The notes below the pieces were generated by a model, which was given only the letters and a program-made list of their open reading frames with translations, had not been told where the DNA came from and ran no database searches. The translations under genes were made by a program, and so were the position numbers. A stretch of DNA of 64,000 bases, taken from the NCBI GenBank assembly GCA_905221605.1, contig CAJNDS010001347.1, forward strand, positions 197,501 through 261,500, read 5' to 3'. Source of the stretch: Symbiodinium natans. Taxonomy: Eukaryota > Sar > Dinophyceae > Suessiales > Symbiodiniaceae. Below are positions 9,983 through 21,539 of this stretch, one piece after another (the first letter of the stretch is position 1; every line of letters starts with the position of its first letter).

Positions 9983-10657
9983 CGGTACCCTCGGGTTTTG
10001 GGGACCTTCTTTAAAGATCCTTCAGGTAGTATATGGGCCATTGGGAGTATACTAAGGGGAACCTTTAGGGGTACAACCTTAGGGGTACGGGTCTTAATCC
10101 CGTAATCGCCTAGACCCTCAAGCCCAAAAACACCCTAAAGCCCTAATGCCCCTGACCAACCAGGAGATTCTTGAAAAGGAGACAACACGATTCTTCCATG
10201 ACGCATCGATTCTTGCGATTTTGGGAGGTAGGGGTCCCCTGAGGGCTTCGCGTGTAAGGGGTGCCGAGGGATGTCAGACAGCTCAGAGCAAGAACCCTAG
10301 AGCCCTGCAAGCATAACCCCGATTCACAGCAAACGACATAAACGCCACACCCTAAACCCTCCACCCGAAACCCTACAAGGCTTAGGGGCCTAGAAAGGCG
10401 GTGGAAGGCAGATTCCAGTCGTCTGCCAGATACCTCACTCTGTCCTCGCTGCAAGCTTAAAACTCCGCACCCTCAAACACCAAAAGACGCACACCCTAAA
10501 AAAACCCTAAACCCTAATCCCTAAACCCTAAACCCTAAACCTCAAACCCCGAAACCCCCCCCCTTCTCCCCAAGTGCTGAAGGGATCACAGGATGAGAAT
10601 CAGAAACTGCCGCGAGGGCAAGAAGAGGCTGACCTCGGTGTTTTGAGGACAATCCAA

Positions 10658-10837
10658 GGGGGGCCGGAATTGTAAACGCGTGTGGGCTGTGTAGGGTTTA
10701 GGGTTTAGGGTTTAGGGTTTAGGGTTTAGGGTTTAGGGTTTAGGGTTTAGGGTTTAGGGTTTAGGGTTTAGGGTTTAGGGTTTAGGGTTTAGGGTTTAGA
10801 AGTTAGGGAATTAGGCACTGTCGAGGGGGGCCGGAAT
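10658..10837 (+). repeat. TTTAGGG block flanked by direct duplications
   Basis: GGGGGGCCGGAAT occurs at 10,658-10,670 and 10,825-10,837, on either side of a ~105-bp telomeric block at 10,693-10,798 and short unique edges. This fits insertion with duplication of the target. Confidence 0.65.
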
Positions 10838-10991
10838 CGCAGAAAGGCTTTCGGGGTGTGACCCGCTGGATTCCAACCCCTCAGCCCTAAACCCTAAACC
10901 CTCAACCCCAAACCCCAAACCCTAAACCCTAATAAAGGTGTTGAGGAGCTGCAAGGAGCCTCCAGTTCCCAGATGCATGTTGTAAGGTTTA

Positions 10992-11132
10992 CTTGGAGGT
11001 TCAGGGTACTTATTAGCCAATATAACTGTACGTATAGGGTTTAGGGTTTATAACCATATTGGCGCTCTTAAAGGGCTTATCAGTGGGATATAAGTACAGT
11101 TGTAGTTGGCCAATGAATACCATGAACCTCCC
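10992..11132. mobile_element. MITE family CTTGGAGGTTCATGGTA, copy 3
   Basis: CTTGGAGGTTCAGGGTACTTA at the left and AATACCATGAACCTCCCAT at the right (end eroded). Contains a short AGGGTTTAGGGTTTA insert near 11,036. Confidence 0.75.
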
Positions 11133-11261
11133 ATAGGGTTTTAAGGGAATCAGGTTCGGCACTTACCCAGAGGCCTAGGTGCCATGCTGGGGTGTAGGGT
11201 TTAGGGTTTAGGGATTAGGGTTTAGCTCCATTTGGTCCATTTACCTACTATTTTTTGGGGG

Positions 11262-11284
11262 GCGGGGGGGGGGGGGGGGGGGGG
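11262..11284 (+). repeat. Poly(G) tract
   Basis: GGGGGGCGGG followed by about 20 uninterrupted G. A likely slippage site and potential G-quadruplex; many similar tracts occur in the window. Confidence 0.95.
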
Positions 11285-11839
11285 TATGCCCTGCATTTAG
11301 GGGGTTAGAACCTACTATTTTGTAGGGTTTGGGTTTAAGGGTTCAAGGTTGAGGGCTTAGGGGTTTCGGCGTTCAGGGGTTGGCATTCGGCACATTCAGT
11401 GTCCCTTTTATGAGGGAGCGTTGTTGAGGGAGATACTGCAATATATTGGGGAAGTTACTGGGAGGGAGGGGGAGCAATAGTGTTTTTGGAAGCTCCCATC
11501 CCAAACACTAGAACCCTAAACCCAAAAAACCTTATCAGTGCTTAGGGTTTGAGAACTCTAACATGTAGGAGCTGCATGGGGTTGGCATGTATAACAACGA
11601 GCCACAGCGCTGGACCTTGCAAAGCTTAAACCCTAAACCCTAAACCCTCAACCCTAAACCCTTAACCCTAAACCCTCAACCCTCAACCCTCACCCCCTCA
11701 ACCCCAAACCCTCAACCCTAAACCCTAAACACTGGGGGTTTTGTCCCTCTGCCTGTGCAGGCGCCAAGTGGCGACTTGAGACTTTCTCACCCGCGAGTCG
11801 GTGCTAGCGCCCCCCCAAAAAACCCACAAACCGACCCCA

Positions 11840-12086
11840 CTTGGGAGGTTCAGGGTACCCCCTCACCAACTTCAAGGGGGTCTAGGGTTTAGGGTTTAGG
11901 GTTTAGGGTTTAGGGTTTAGGGTTTAGGGTTTAGGGTTTAGGGTTTAGGGTTTAGGGTTTAGGGTTTAGGGTTTAGGGTAACTGTACTTATATCTGTACT
12001 TATAACCACATTAAGGCACTTAAGGGGCTCATAAGTGGGTGATAAGTACCATTATAATTGGTGAATAAGTACCATGAACCCCCAAG
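11840..12086. mobile_element. MITE family CTTGGAGGTTCATGGTA, copy 4, split by telomeric repeats
   Basis: CTTGGGAGGTTCAGGGTAC at the left and GTACCATGAACCCCCAAG at the right. The centre (AACTGTACTTATA) is separated from the left arm by a ~97-bp TTTAGGG block (11,884-11,979), next to which CTGTACTTATA is duplicated. The telomeric block therefore postdates the element. Confidence 0.8.
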
Positions 12087-12244
12087 TAGCAACCCTGCAA
12101 ACCCTTTTTAACCTTACAAACCTATAAGTCCTGACAGCATTTCCAAAAACAAACTACATAAACCCTACGTAGCCCCCTACAACCTCCAACCCTATAAACC
12201 CTACGAACCCTTGAAGCCCTTTCAGCCCGAAAGCCGCAAACCCT

Positions 12245-12785
12245 AAGCCCGAAATCGGGGAAGGCAGCGCCAGAGGCAGAAATTCACAGCGCCCGTCAAG
12301 CCAAGAAAGCTCAAGCTTGCAAGAAGCTCGTTGGGCAAGAGCTGCCAGACGACATACCTTAGTTGCTGAGTTCATAAGCCCCAAAAAAGTTTACACTTTT
12401 TAAATTTTTCGTTTTGCAGAGATTTTAGTATCCCAAAAATTGTAAAGTGTACTCACTGAGCTACTAAGATGCTCCTCAAAGACAAGGAAGGCACTGGCCA
12501 GGAATGCAGCCAGGGCTACAAATCCCAAGGAAAAAAGGATCTCCAAACTGAATCTCCCACAGCGTGCTCGCAACTTGTAGCTCAAGCGCAACAGGAGGTT
12601 GGCAATGCAGGGAAGAACCTTGAGGACAGAAAGATGAGTTGTGCTTTAAGCCCTTAGAAAATTATTTATGAATAGCTTCCCTTATAAGTAAAGAAGGGAA
12701 ATTGAAAGATATCCCAAAGCACAAGCCAGAAGAACATACCTTGAATAGACTTCTGTGGTATAGGGCATGCGGTAAACTCCAGAAA
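12245..12785 (-). CDS. Multi-pass membrane protein fragment (at least three exons)
   Basis: Minus-strand exons read in one frame: ~12,785-12,740 (LPHALYHRSLFK), 12,618-12,473 (VLPCIANLLLRLSYKLRARC, then GRFSLEILF and GFVALAAFLASAFLVFEE), and 12,357-12,245 (YVVWQLLPNELLASLSFLG, then LTGAVNFCLW), ending at an in-frame TAG. The first intron (12,739-12,619) starts GTATGT and ends CAAG. The second (12,472-12,358) starts GC, ends AAG and is an inserted element. Both keep the frame. At least two hydrophobic segments separated by a charged stretch suggest an integral membrane protein, perhaps part of a channel or transporter. I do not recognise the family. Upstream exons were not found. Confidence 0.55.
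12358..12468. mobile_element. Introner-type MITE forming a GC-AG intron
   Basis: CTTAGTTGCTGAGTTCATAAG to CACTGAGCTACTAAG, 111 bp, related to the element at 4533-4635. Flanks ATAC (12,354-12,357) and ATGC (12,469-12,472) look like a 4-bp TSD with one change. On the minus strand the intron runs from GCAT to CTAAG, and its removal joins FEE to YVVWQ in frame. Confidence 0.75.
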
Positions 12786-13124
12786 GTTGGAACACCGTTT
12801 ACGGATGACTAGAGCGGGGATTCCCCCTTGGTGTACCTTTTGGGGGAATGGGGACAAGGATGCTCCATTTTTTTGAAGTTTACCGTATGATCTCCGAAAC
12901 AAAAAGGCTTGACAACGGTCCTCAATGTCCCCATGGCCTAAACCCTAAACCTAAACCCTAAACCCTAAACCCTAAACCCCAAACCCTAAACCCTAAACCC
13001 TAAACCCTAAAAGCCAAGGAACTGTCAGCCACCAGGAGACGAAACGGACCAGCGTAGCAGACGCCTTGTGTAGCGAGAGCTGGCCATCGACCTTCTAGAG
13101 GGGACCAAATGACCGCTAGAATTG

Positions 13125-13256
13125 GGCTCAAGGTGTAGTTTAGGGTTTAGGGTTTAGGGTTTAGGGTTTAGGGTTTAGGGCTTAGGGTTTAGGGTTTAGG
13201 GTGGGGGGTTTGGGGTTTGGGGTTTAGGGTTTAGGGTTTAAGGCTCATGGTGTAGT
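13125..13256 (+). repeat. TTTAGGG block flanked by direct duplications
   Basis: GGCTCAAGGTGTAGT (13,125-13,139) and GGCTCATGGTGTAGT (13,242-13,256), one mismatch, bound a ~100-bp telomeric block with some TTTGGGG units. Confidence 0.7.
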
Positions 13257-13444
13257 CGACCGAAATAGGGATCATCTATATAAAACCCATGATTATTGTG
13301 AGGGTTTAGGGTTTTGACAAGGGTTTGGGGTTTAGGGGGTCGTGTATTCTGGGGGGTTTGGGTTTAGGGGGGGGGGGGTCATATACCCTGTACCACGGCA
13401 ATCCCTACAGTATGACGCCTCAACACTCCACTGTAATCCCCTTT

Positions 13445-13472
13445 CGGGTATATATATATATATATATATATG
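13445..13472 (+). repeat. TA dinucleotide microsatellite
   Basis: About 13 TA units just before the AT-rich satellite. Confidence 0.9.
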
Positions 13473-13504
13473 TGAGAGGGGCCTTTGGGGTCTATTTGGA
13501 CACA

Positions 13505-16155
13505 ATACATTAATTCATTTAATTCATTTAATTCTGCAGCCAAGTCGCCCCGAATTAAATGAATTAAATGAATTAATTAGTTAATTCATTTAATCCATTT
13601 AATTCTCCAGGCAAGGCCCCGAATTAAATGAATTAAATGAATTAATTAATTAATTCATTTAATTCATTTAATTCTCCCGGCAAGGCCCCGAATTAAATGA
13701 ATTAAATGAATTAATTAATTAATTCATTTAATTCATTTAATTCATTTAATACATGTAATTCTGTAAATGGCCTGAGATCTCCCGTCCAGAGGCTCGATTT
13801 AATTCATTTAATTCATTTAATTCTCCAGGCAAGGCCCCGAATTAAATGAATTAAATGAATTAATTAATTAATTCATTTAATTCATTTAATTCTCCGGGCA
13901 AGGCCCCGAATTAAATGAATTAAATGAATTAAATCGGGCCCCTCTTATCCGAGATCCCAGGCTATTTAAAGAATTAGATGAATTAAATGAATGAATTAAA
14001 TGAATTAAATGAATTAAATGAATTAAATGAAATAATTAGTTAATTCATTTAATTCATTTAATTCTCCAGGCAAGGCCCCGAATTAAATGAATTAAATGAA
14101 TTAATTAATTAATTCATTTAATTCATATAATTCTCCCGGCAAGGCCCCGAATTAAATGAATTAAATGAATTAATTAATTAATTCATTTAATTCATTTAAT
14201 TCATTTAATTCATTTAATTCATTTAATTCATTTAATTCATTTAATTCATTTAATTCTGTAAATGGCCTGAGATCTCCCGTCCAGAGGCTCGATTTAGTTC
14301 ATTTAATTCATTTAATTCTCCAGGCAAGGCCCCGAGTTAAATGAATTAAATGAATTAATTAATTAATTCATTTAATTCATTTAATTCTCCGGGCAAGGCC
14401 CCGAATTAAATGAATTAAATGAATTAAATCGGGCCCCTCTTATCCGAGATCCCAGGCTATTTAAAGAATTAGATGAATTAAATGAATGAATTAAATGAAT
14501 TAAATGAATTAAATGAATTAAATGAATTAAATGAATTAATTAGTAAATTAATTCATTTAATTCTCCAGGCAAGGCCCCGAATTAAATGAATTAAATGAAT
14601 TAATTAATTAATTCATTTAATTCATATAATTCTCCCGGCAAGGCCCCGAATTAAATGAATTAAATGAATTAATTAATTAATTCATTTAATTCATTTAATT
14701 CATTTAATACATTTAATTCTGTAAATGGCCTGAGATCTCCCGTCCAGAGGCTCGATTTAAATCATTTAATTCATTTAATTCTCCAGGCAAGGCCCCGAAT
14801 TAAATGAATTAAATGAATTAATTAATTAATTTATTTCATTCATTTAATTCTCCGGGCAAGGCCCCGAATTAAATGAATTAAATGAATTAAATCGGGCCCC
14901 TCTTATCCGAGATCCCAGGCTATTTAAAGAATTAAATCAATTAAATGAATTAAATGAAATAATTAGTTAATTCATTTAATTCATTTAATTCTCCAGGCAA
15001 GGCCCCGAATTAAATGAATTAAATGAATTAATTAATTAATTCATTAAATTCATTTGATTCTCCCGGCAAGGCCCCGAATTAAATGAATTAAATCAATTAA
15101 TTAATTAATTCATTTAATTCATTTAATTCATTTAATTCATTTAATTCATTTAATTCATTAATTCATTTAATTCATTTAATTCATTTAATTCTGTAAATGG
15201 CCTGAGATCTCCCGTCCAGAGGCTCGATTTAATTCATTTAATTCATATAATTCTCCATTCTCCGGCCAAGGCCCCGAATTAAATGAATTCAATGAATGAA
15301 GTAATTAATTCATTTAATCCATTTAATTCTTTGAATTCTGTAAATGGGATGGGATCTCTGAGACGGGGAGGCCCGACTTAATTCATTTAATTCATTTAAT
15401 TCATTTAATTCATTTAATTCATTTAATTCATTTAATTCATTTAATTCATTTAATTCATTTAATTCATTTAATTCATTTAATTCATTTAATTCGGGGCCTT
15501 GGCCGGAGAATTAAATGAATTAATTAATTACTTCACGTAATTTTTTCATTCATGTAATTCATTTAATTCATTTAATTCATGTAATTCTTTAAATGGGCTG
15601 GGATCTCTGAGACGGGGAGGCCCGATTTAATTCATTTAATTCATTTAATTCATTTAATTCATTTAATTCATTTAATTCATTTAATTCATTTAATTGATTT
15701 AATTCATTTAATTCATTTAATTCATTTAATTCATTTAATTCATTTAATTCATTTAATTCATTTAATTCTCCGGCCAAGGCCCCGAATTAAATGAATTAAT
15801 TAATTCATTCACTTAATTCATTTAATTCTCCGGCCAAGGCCCCGAATTAAATGAAGTAAATGAATTACTTAATTAATTCATTTCATTCATTTAATTCATT
15901 TAATTCTTTAAATGGGCTGGGTTCTCTGAGACGGGGAGGCCCGCTTTAAGTCATTTAATTCATTTAATTCACTTAATTCTTTAAATGGCTTGGGATCTCT
16001 GATACGGGGGGCCCGATTTAATTCCTTTAGTTCATTTAATTCATTTTATTCTCAGGACAAGGCCCCGAATTAAATGAATCCCATGAATTAAATCGTGCCC
16101 CTTCTCAGAGATCCCAGGCCATTTAAAGAAATTCATTTACTTCCTTAAATGGCCT
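13505..16155. repeat. AT-rich palindromic satellite (TTTAATTCA / TGAATTAAA)
   Basis: Nine-base words TTTAATTCA and their complement TGAATTAAA alternate in head-to-head blocks around GC-rich spacers such as TCTCCAGGCAAGGCCCCG, CTGTAAATGGCCTGAGATC and GGGCCCCTCTTATCCGAGAT. The GTAAATGGCC spacer recurs at 13,763, 14,258, 14,721 and 15,193, giving a higher-order period of ~463-495 bp that decays after ~15,250. No gene; the ELNELNELN frame at 15,589-15,777 is the repeat itself. A and T blocks could form long hairpins. Confidence 0.95.
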
Positions 16156-16199
16156 GAGATCTTCGAGACAGGGGCCGACACGGGAGACGGCCTCTCTCT

Positions 16200-19100
16200 C
16201 GGCATAGGAACCGAAAGAGCCTCGTTTTTTTTTAAAGGAGACCGCAATCCGAGGAGCTTTCTCATGCCTGCTTCGTAGAGCTCCTCTATCTGTTGTGAGA
16301 CAGCTCCTCTATCTTTTGGTTGATAGGAAACTCATTCTCTTGTTAAGAAGTTCTTCTTTATTCGAGTGGAACATGAAGGACCTCCTGTTTCTCTGATGAA
16401 AGAGCCCCCCCCGTAGCTTCTCATTCCATTTCAAGGATATTGGGGCATCACTATTTCTTAGGAGCGCTGTCATTTCTTTTTGATGTCCACTTAACAAGGC
16501 ACAGATAAAGACCCTCTCTCGTTTCCTATGAGGGCCTAGAGCTGTCTCATGTCTCATAACGAAACTTAGAAACAGGAAGCCCTTCATGGTTTAGTACAAA
16601 GTAGAGCAGCTGAGTCATGTCCGATTTATTAAGAGGAGCGCCTTCAGTTCCTATTCATAGGAAGAGAAAGGGGCTCACTTCTTCAAGCAGAAGAAAGGCT
16701 CTTTCGTAAGAGGCAAAGGAGCTCTGCGATTTTCTAACAGGGAGGCAAGGGCGAGAGCCCCCCCCCCCCGCTCATGACTTGTTGACGAGAAGAGAAGATA
16801 GAAGAGCTTGCTTTTTCATCGGGCTCTGTCACAAGAGGTAGGTAGAGAACGTTCTCATTTCCTGCGAAGAGATATAGCGTTTTCTGGAGCCAAGCTCTAT
16901 ACCATGTAAAAGACAGAGATCGAGTAGCTCCACCGTTTCGTTTCCAGAGAAAAGGCAGAAGAGCTCCTTCGCAAGAGGCAGAGTGGCTCTGTCGTTCAAA
17001 TTTTTTAAAAGTGTATGAGAGACACAGGGGTTTCGGGGGCCACCTTATTTTCAAAGATAGCAGAGCTTTCTCATAATAGATACAAGAGCTTTTCTCTCTG
17101 AATCTCTTGTGAGACAGCCTCTATATCTCTGAATTGATATGAAACTCGTTCGCTCATGAGGGGGTTCTCTACCTTCTGGTAGGACACGGGAGACCTCCTT
17201 CCTCTCGGCATAGGATCTGAAAGAGCCTCGTCTTGTTTTAGGAAAGGAAAACGCGTCCCGAGGAGCTTTCTCATTCCTGCTTCTCCTACAAAGGAATAGA
17301 GGAGCTCTTGCAGAACATTTTCCAGAGATCGAGAAGCCCTCTTATGCCAAAAAAAGCGACTGAGATCCGTCATTAAGTGATGAGGAGCCTCTCAATTGTG
17401 TGAGTTCCTTTCGAGACTTCGCTACAGAGGAGCTCTTTCGTAGCAGGCAGGGGAGCCCTGTCATGTCTTGAAAAATTTAGAGGGGGCTCTTCATTTCTTA
17501 CTAAAAGATCGCAGAGCCACCTTAAACAAAGACGCAGGAGCTCTTCTTGCCCTTGAAGAGCTCAAAGAGTATCTTCTAGTGGAACATGAAGGACCTTTTT
17601 CTCTGATGAATGAGCCCCATCATCCTTTACAGGAAACGAAAGCGTTTTTTTGCCCAGTAGCTGCCTCATTCCATTTTCAAAGGTAATGTGGCGTCAGAAT
17701 TTCTTTGAAGTGCTGTCATTTCTTAGAAAGATAAATGTGCCTTCTGATGTCCACTTTTTCAAGGCACAGATAGAGATGATCTCCCGTTTCCTATGAAGGC
17801 CTAGAGTTCTCTCATGTCTCATAGCGAAACTTAGAAACAGGAAGCTGTTCACGGTCTCGTACAAAATAGAGCAGCTGAGTCATGTCCGACTAAGAGGAGC
17901 GCCTTCATTTTCTATTCATAGGAAGAGAAAGGGGCTCACTTCTTCAAGCAGAAGAAAGCTCTTTCGTAAAGGGCAGAGGTCTCTCGTGACCATGATACGG
18001 GCGCTCTTTCTGAAAAAGATGAAACACGAGCTTGCTCGCTCCCTAGGAAGAGCGAAACGAGTTTTCGCTGTTTTGATTACGAGGAGAGGAGCTCTTTCAC
18101 ATGAGGCAGGTAGAGAACGTTCTCATTTCCTGCGAAGAGATATAGCGTTTTCTGGAGCCAAGCTCTATACCATGTAAAAGACAGAGATCGAGGAGCTCTA
18201 CCATGTCTTTGCTAGAGGTAAAGGAGCTTTGTGAGTTTTCAAAAGGCAGAAGAGCTCCTTCGCAAGAGGCAGAGGAGCTCTGTCGTTCACTTTTTTTGAA
18301 GGGTGTTTGATTGAAGAGACACAGGGGCTTCCGGGGCCACTTCATTTTTTAAAAGATAGCAGAGCTTTCTCATAAGAGATACAAGAGCTTTTCTCTCTGA
18401 ATCTCTCGTGAGACAGCTCCTATATCTTTGCTTTTCGGCGTAGGAACTGAAAGAGCCTCGTCGTGTTTTAGGAAAGGAAAAACGCGCCCCGAGGAGCTTT
18501 CTCATTCCTGCTTCTCCTAGAAAGGAATAGAGGAGCTCTTGCAGAAGCCTTTCCAGAGATCAAGAAGCTTTCTTATGCACTTGAGCTCTGTGATTGCCTA
18601 TTGAGTGATGAGGAGCTCTTTCGTCGCAGGCAGGGGAGCCTTGCCTGTCACGTTTTGAGAATTTTTAGGAGCTCTCTCATGTTGTGTTGGGAGATAGAGG
18701 GGGCTCTTCTTTTCTTACGAAAAGATCGCAGAGCCACCTCCAACAAAGACGCAGCAGCTCTTCTTGTCCCTGAAGAGCTCAAAGAGTATCTTCTAGTGGA
18801 ACATGAAGGACCTTTTTCTCTGATGAATGAGCCCCATCATCCTTTACAGGAAACGAAAGCGTTTTTTTGCCCAGTAGCTGCCTCATTCCATTTTCAAAGG
18901 TAATGTGGCGTCAGAATTTCTTTGAAGTGCTGTCATTTCCTAGAAAGATAAATGTGCCTTCTGATGTCCACTTTTTCAAGGCACAGATAGAGATGATCTC
19001 CCGTTTCCTATGAAGGCCTAGAGTTCTCTCATGTCTCATAGCGAAACTTAGAAACAGGAAGCTGTTCACGGTCTCGTACAAAATAGAGCAGCTGAGTCAT

Positions 19101-21440
19101 GTCCGACTAAGAGGAGCGCCTTCATTTTCTATTCATAGGAAGAGAAAGGGGCTCACTTCTTCAAGCAGAAGAAAGCTCTTTCGTAAAGGGCAGAGGTCTC
19201 TCGTGACCATGATACGGGCGCTCTTTCTGAAAAAGATGAAACACGAGCTTGCTCGCTCCCTAGGAAGAGCGAAACGAGTTTTCGCTGTTTTGATTACGAG
19301 GAGAGGAGCTCTTTCACAAGAGGTAGGTAGAGAACGTTCTCATTTCCTGCGAAGAGATATAGCGTTTTCTGGAGCCAAGCTCTATACCATGTAAAAGACA
19401 GAGATCGAGGAGCTCTACCATTTCTTTGCTAGAGGTAAAGGAGCTTTGTGAGTTTTCAAAAGGCAGAAGAGCTCCTTCGCAAGAGGCAGAGGAGCTCTGT
19501 CGTTCACTTGTTTTGAAGGGTGTTTGATTGAAGAGACACAGGGGCTTCCGGGGCCACTTCATTTTTTAAAAGATAGCAGAGCTTTCTCATAAGAGATACA
19601 AGAGCTTTTCTCTCTGAATCTCTTGTGAGATAGCTCCTATATCTCTGCTTTTCGGCGTAGGAACTGAAAGATCCTCGTCTTGTTTTAGGAAAGGAAAACG
19701 CGCCCCGAGGAGCTTTCTCATTCCTGCTTCTGAAAGGAATAGAGGAGCTCTCGCAGAAGCCTTTCCAGAGATCAAGAAGCTTTCTTATGCACTTGAGCTC
19801 TGTGATTGCCTATTGAGTGATGAGGAGCTCTTTCGTCTCAGGCAGGGGGGCCCTGCCTGTCATGTCTTGAGAATTTATAGGAGCTCTCTCCTGTTATGTT
19901 GGGAGATAGAGGGGGCTCTTCATTTCTTAGCAAATGATAGCAGAGCTACCTCTACAACATGCAGCAGCTCTTTTCTTTCCCTGAAGAGGTGCTGAAGCTC
20001 AAGCAGTAGAGGAGTGGTCATAGAGCTCCTGTATCTTTTGTGAGACAGCTCCTCTATCTTTTGGTTGATAGGAAGCTCATTCTCTTATGAGGGAGTTCGT
20101 CTATCTTCGAGCGGAACATGAAGGACCCCCACTTTCCCTGATGAAAAAGCCCCTCCATCTTTTATGGGAAATGAAAGCGCTCCTCCCACCCCCCCCCCCA
20201 ACCCCTCAGTAGCTTTCTCGTTCCGTTCAAGGTAATGGGGCGTCACTGTTTCTTAGGAGCGCTGTCATTTCCTAGAAGATAGATGTGCTTTCTAATATCC
20301 ACTTAAGAAGGCACAGTAGTTTCCAATTAAGGCCTAGAGAAGAAGCTGAGAAGCTGCCTCATGTGACAGGGCGAAATCTAGACACCGCTACAAAATAGAG
20401 CAGCTCTGTCACGTCCGATGGCCAGGAGCACCATTCATTTCCCGTTCATAGAAAGAGAGAGAGGGGCTCTGTCACTCCTAGAAAGAGATAGGGGAGCTCT
20501 CTCATGCAAGAGTTAAAGATACATAAAGGAGCTCTCTCATTGAAGACACATAAGGAAGTTCTCTCATTGCCTATTAATCGCTAGAGAACCTGTCCTCACT
20601 TTTCAAGTAGAAGAAAGGCTCTTTCGTAGCTCTGTCATTTCCTAAAAAAGAGTTAAGGACGGAAGCCCTCTCATGACTTGTTGACGAAAAGGATAGAAGA
20701 GCTTGCTCATTGTGCATTAGGAGGTGGCGGAGCCCTTTCATAAGAGGCAAGGGCGCTTTCTCGTTTCCGCTCATAACGTGAGGTAGAGGACCTCTGTCAT
20801 TCCTATTAAGCGATAAAGGATGTCTCTCGCGACCTTCTATTTGGTAGAGACCCTCTTTTCCGAAAAAAGATAGCCGTAGAGGAGCTTGCCATGCCCCATT
20901 AAGAGCCATAGGAGTTTCCGTAGTTTTGATTACGAGGTAGAGGAGCTCTTTCGCAAGCGGTAGGTAGAGAACGATCTCATTTCTTGCAAAGAGATAGAGG
21001 AGCCTGCGAATCATAGTAGCTCCCTATTTGCTTTCAAGAGGTAAACGAGCTTTTTGAATTTACTAAGGGCAGAGGAGCTTTTTGCAACAAACAAAGAGCT
21101 CTATCTGTCATCATTTTTATTAAGAGATAGCCGTTTCCTAGAAGATAAACGAGATTGTTCATGTCCCATTGTACAAAAGGCAGAGATACAGAAACTATCT
21201 TGCTTCTGCTGAAGACCTAGAGGACCTGTCTCATGTCTCATGAAGAAGTGAAAAAAGAGACGTGTGCATGTCTTACTAAAAGATAAAGCAGCTCTGTCAT
21301 GCCCATTAAAGTTTTAAGGGCCACCTTTCATTTGCTATCGGAAATACAGCCTGGTTTCTCATGCCTACTCAGCAATAAAAGCTTTCTTCCAGCTTAGTAA
21401 GAGACAGAGGATTAAGACGATTGTGTACTTAAGTATAAAG
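16200..21440. repeat. Decayed GAGGAGCTCT minisatellite with ~1.22 kb higher-order copies
   Basis: Degenerate units of roughly 35-50 bp share cores such as GAGGAGCTCTTTC and GAGCTCTCTCATTTCCTA (SacI-like GAGCTC every few dozen bases). A long segment is duplicated at ~1.2 kb spacing: GTAGAGAACGTTCTCATTTC occurs near 16,842, 18,107 and 19,326, and the ATTCCTGCTTCT block near 17,272, 18,506 and 19,722. Positions 17,986-18,177 and 19,203-19,394 are almost identical, exactly 1,217 bp apart. Telomeric repeats are absent. Short open frames on both strands are by-products; I see no gene here. Confidence 0.9.
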
Positions 21441-21539
21441 GAAATGGCCAAATAGACCCTAAAGGTCTCGGCCACATATATATATATATCCCTAAACCCT
21501 CATCCCTAAACCCTAAACCCTAAACCCTTTAGACTTCAC

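Larger units (their letters stand above)
1..13260. repeat. Interstitial telomeric repeat field A (blocks in both orientations)
   Basis: Seen: short arrays of the plant-type telomere heptamer are scattered among unique DNA. CCCTAAA on + : 1-105, 220-271, 485-561, 723-775, 1613-1671, 3343-3382, 5599-5653, 6763-6862, 7062-7098, 7997-8074, 8391-8438, 9463-9568, 10505-10555, 10876-10932, 11627-11730, 12936-13013. TTTAGGG on + : 917-1039, 3485-3530, 3667-3716, 5152-5207, 5776-5872, 6450-6486, 8163-8245, 9079-9144, 9233-9291, 9743-9838, 10693-10798, 11884-11979, 13136-13237. Bounds are approximate. Between blocks the DNA is partly exon-like, partly MITE, and partly diverged telomere-like words (for example 1040-1610, 4150-4490 and 7100-7880), in which I see no gene. 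Mixed orientations show these are internal, not one terminal array. Confidence 0.95.

Noticed and set aside
15589-15777. ORF encoding ELNELNELN
   Set aside because: It is the 9-bp TTTAATTCA repeat read in frame.
13505-16155. CRISPR-like alternation of repeats and spacers
   Set aside because: Repeats are palindromic AT words, spacers are conserved rather than unique, and the context is eukaryotic.
16309-21014. ORFs of 60-146 codons in the GAGCTC minisatellite
   Set aside because: They recur with the ~1.22 kb duplication on both strands and track the short repeat, with no domain.
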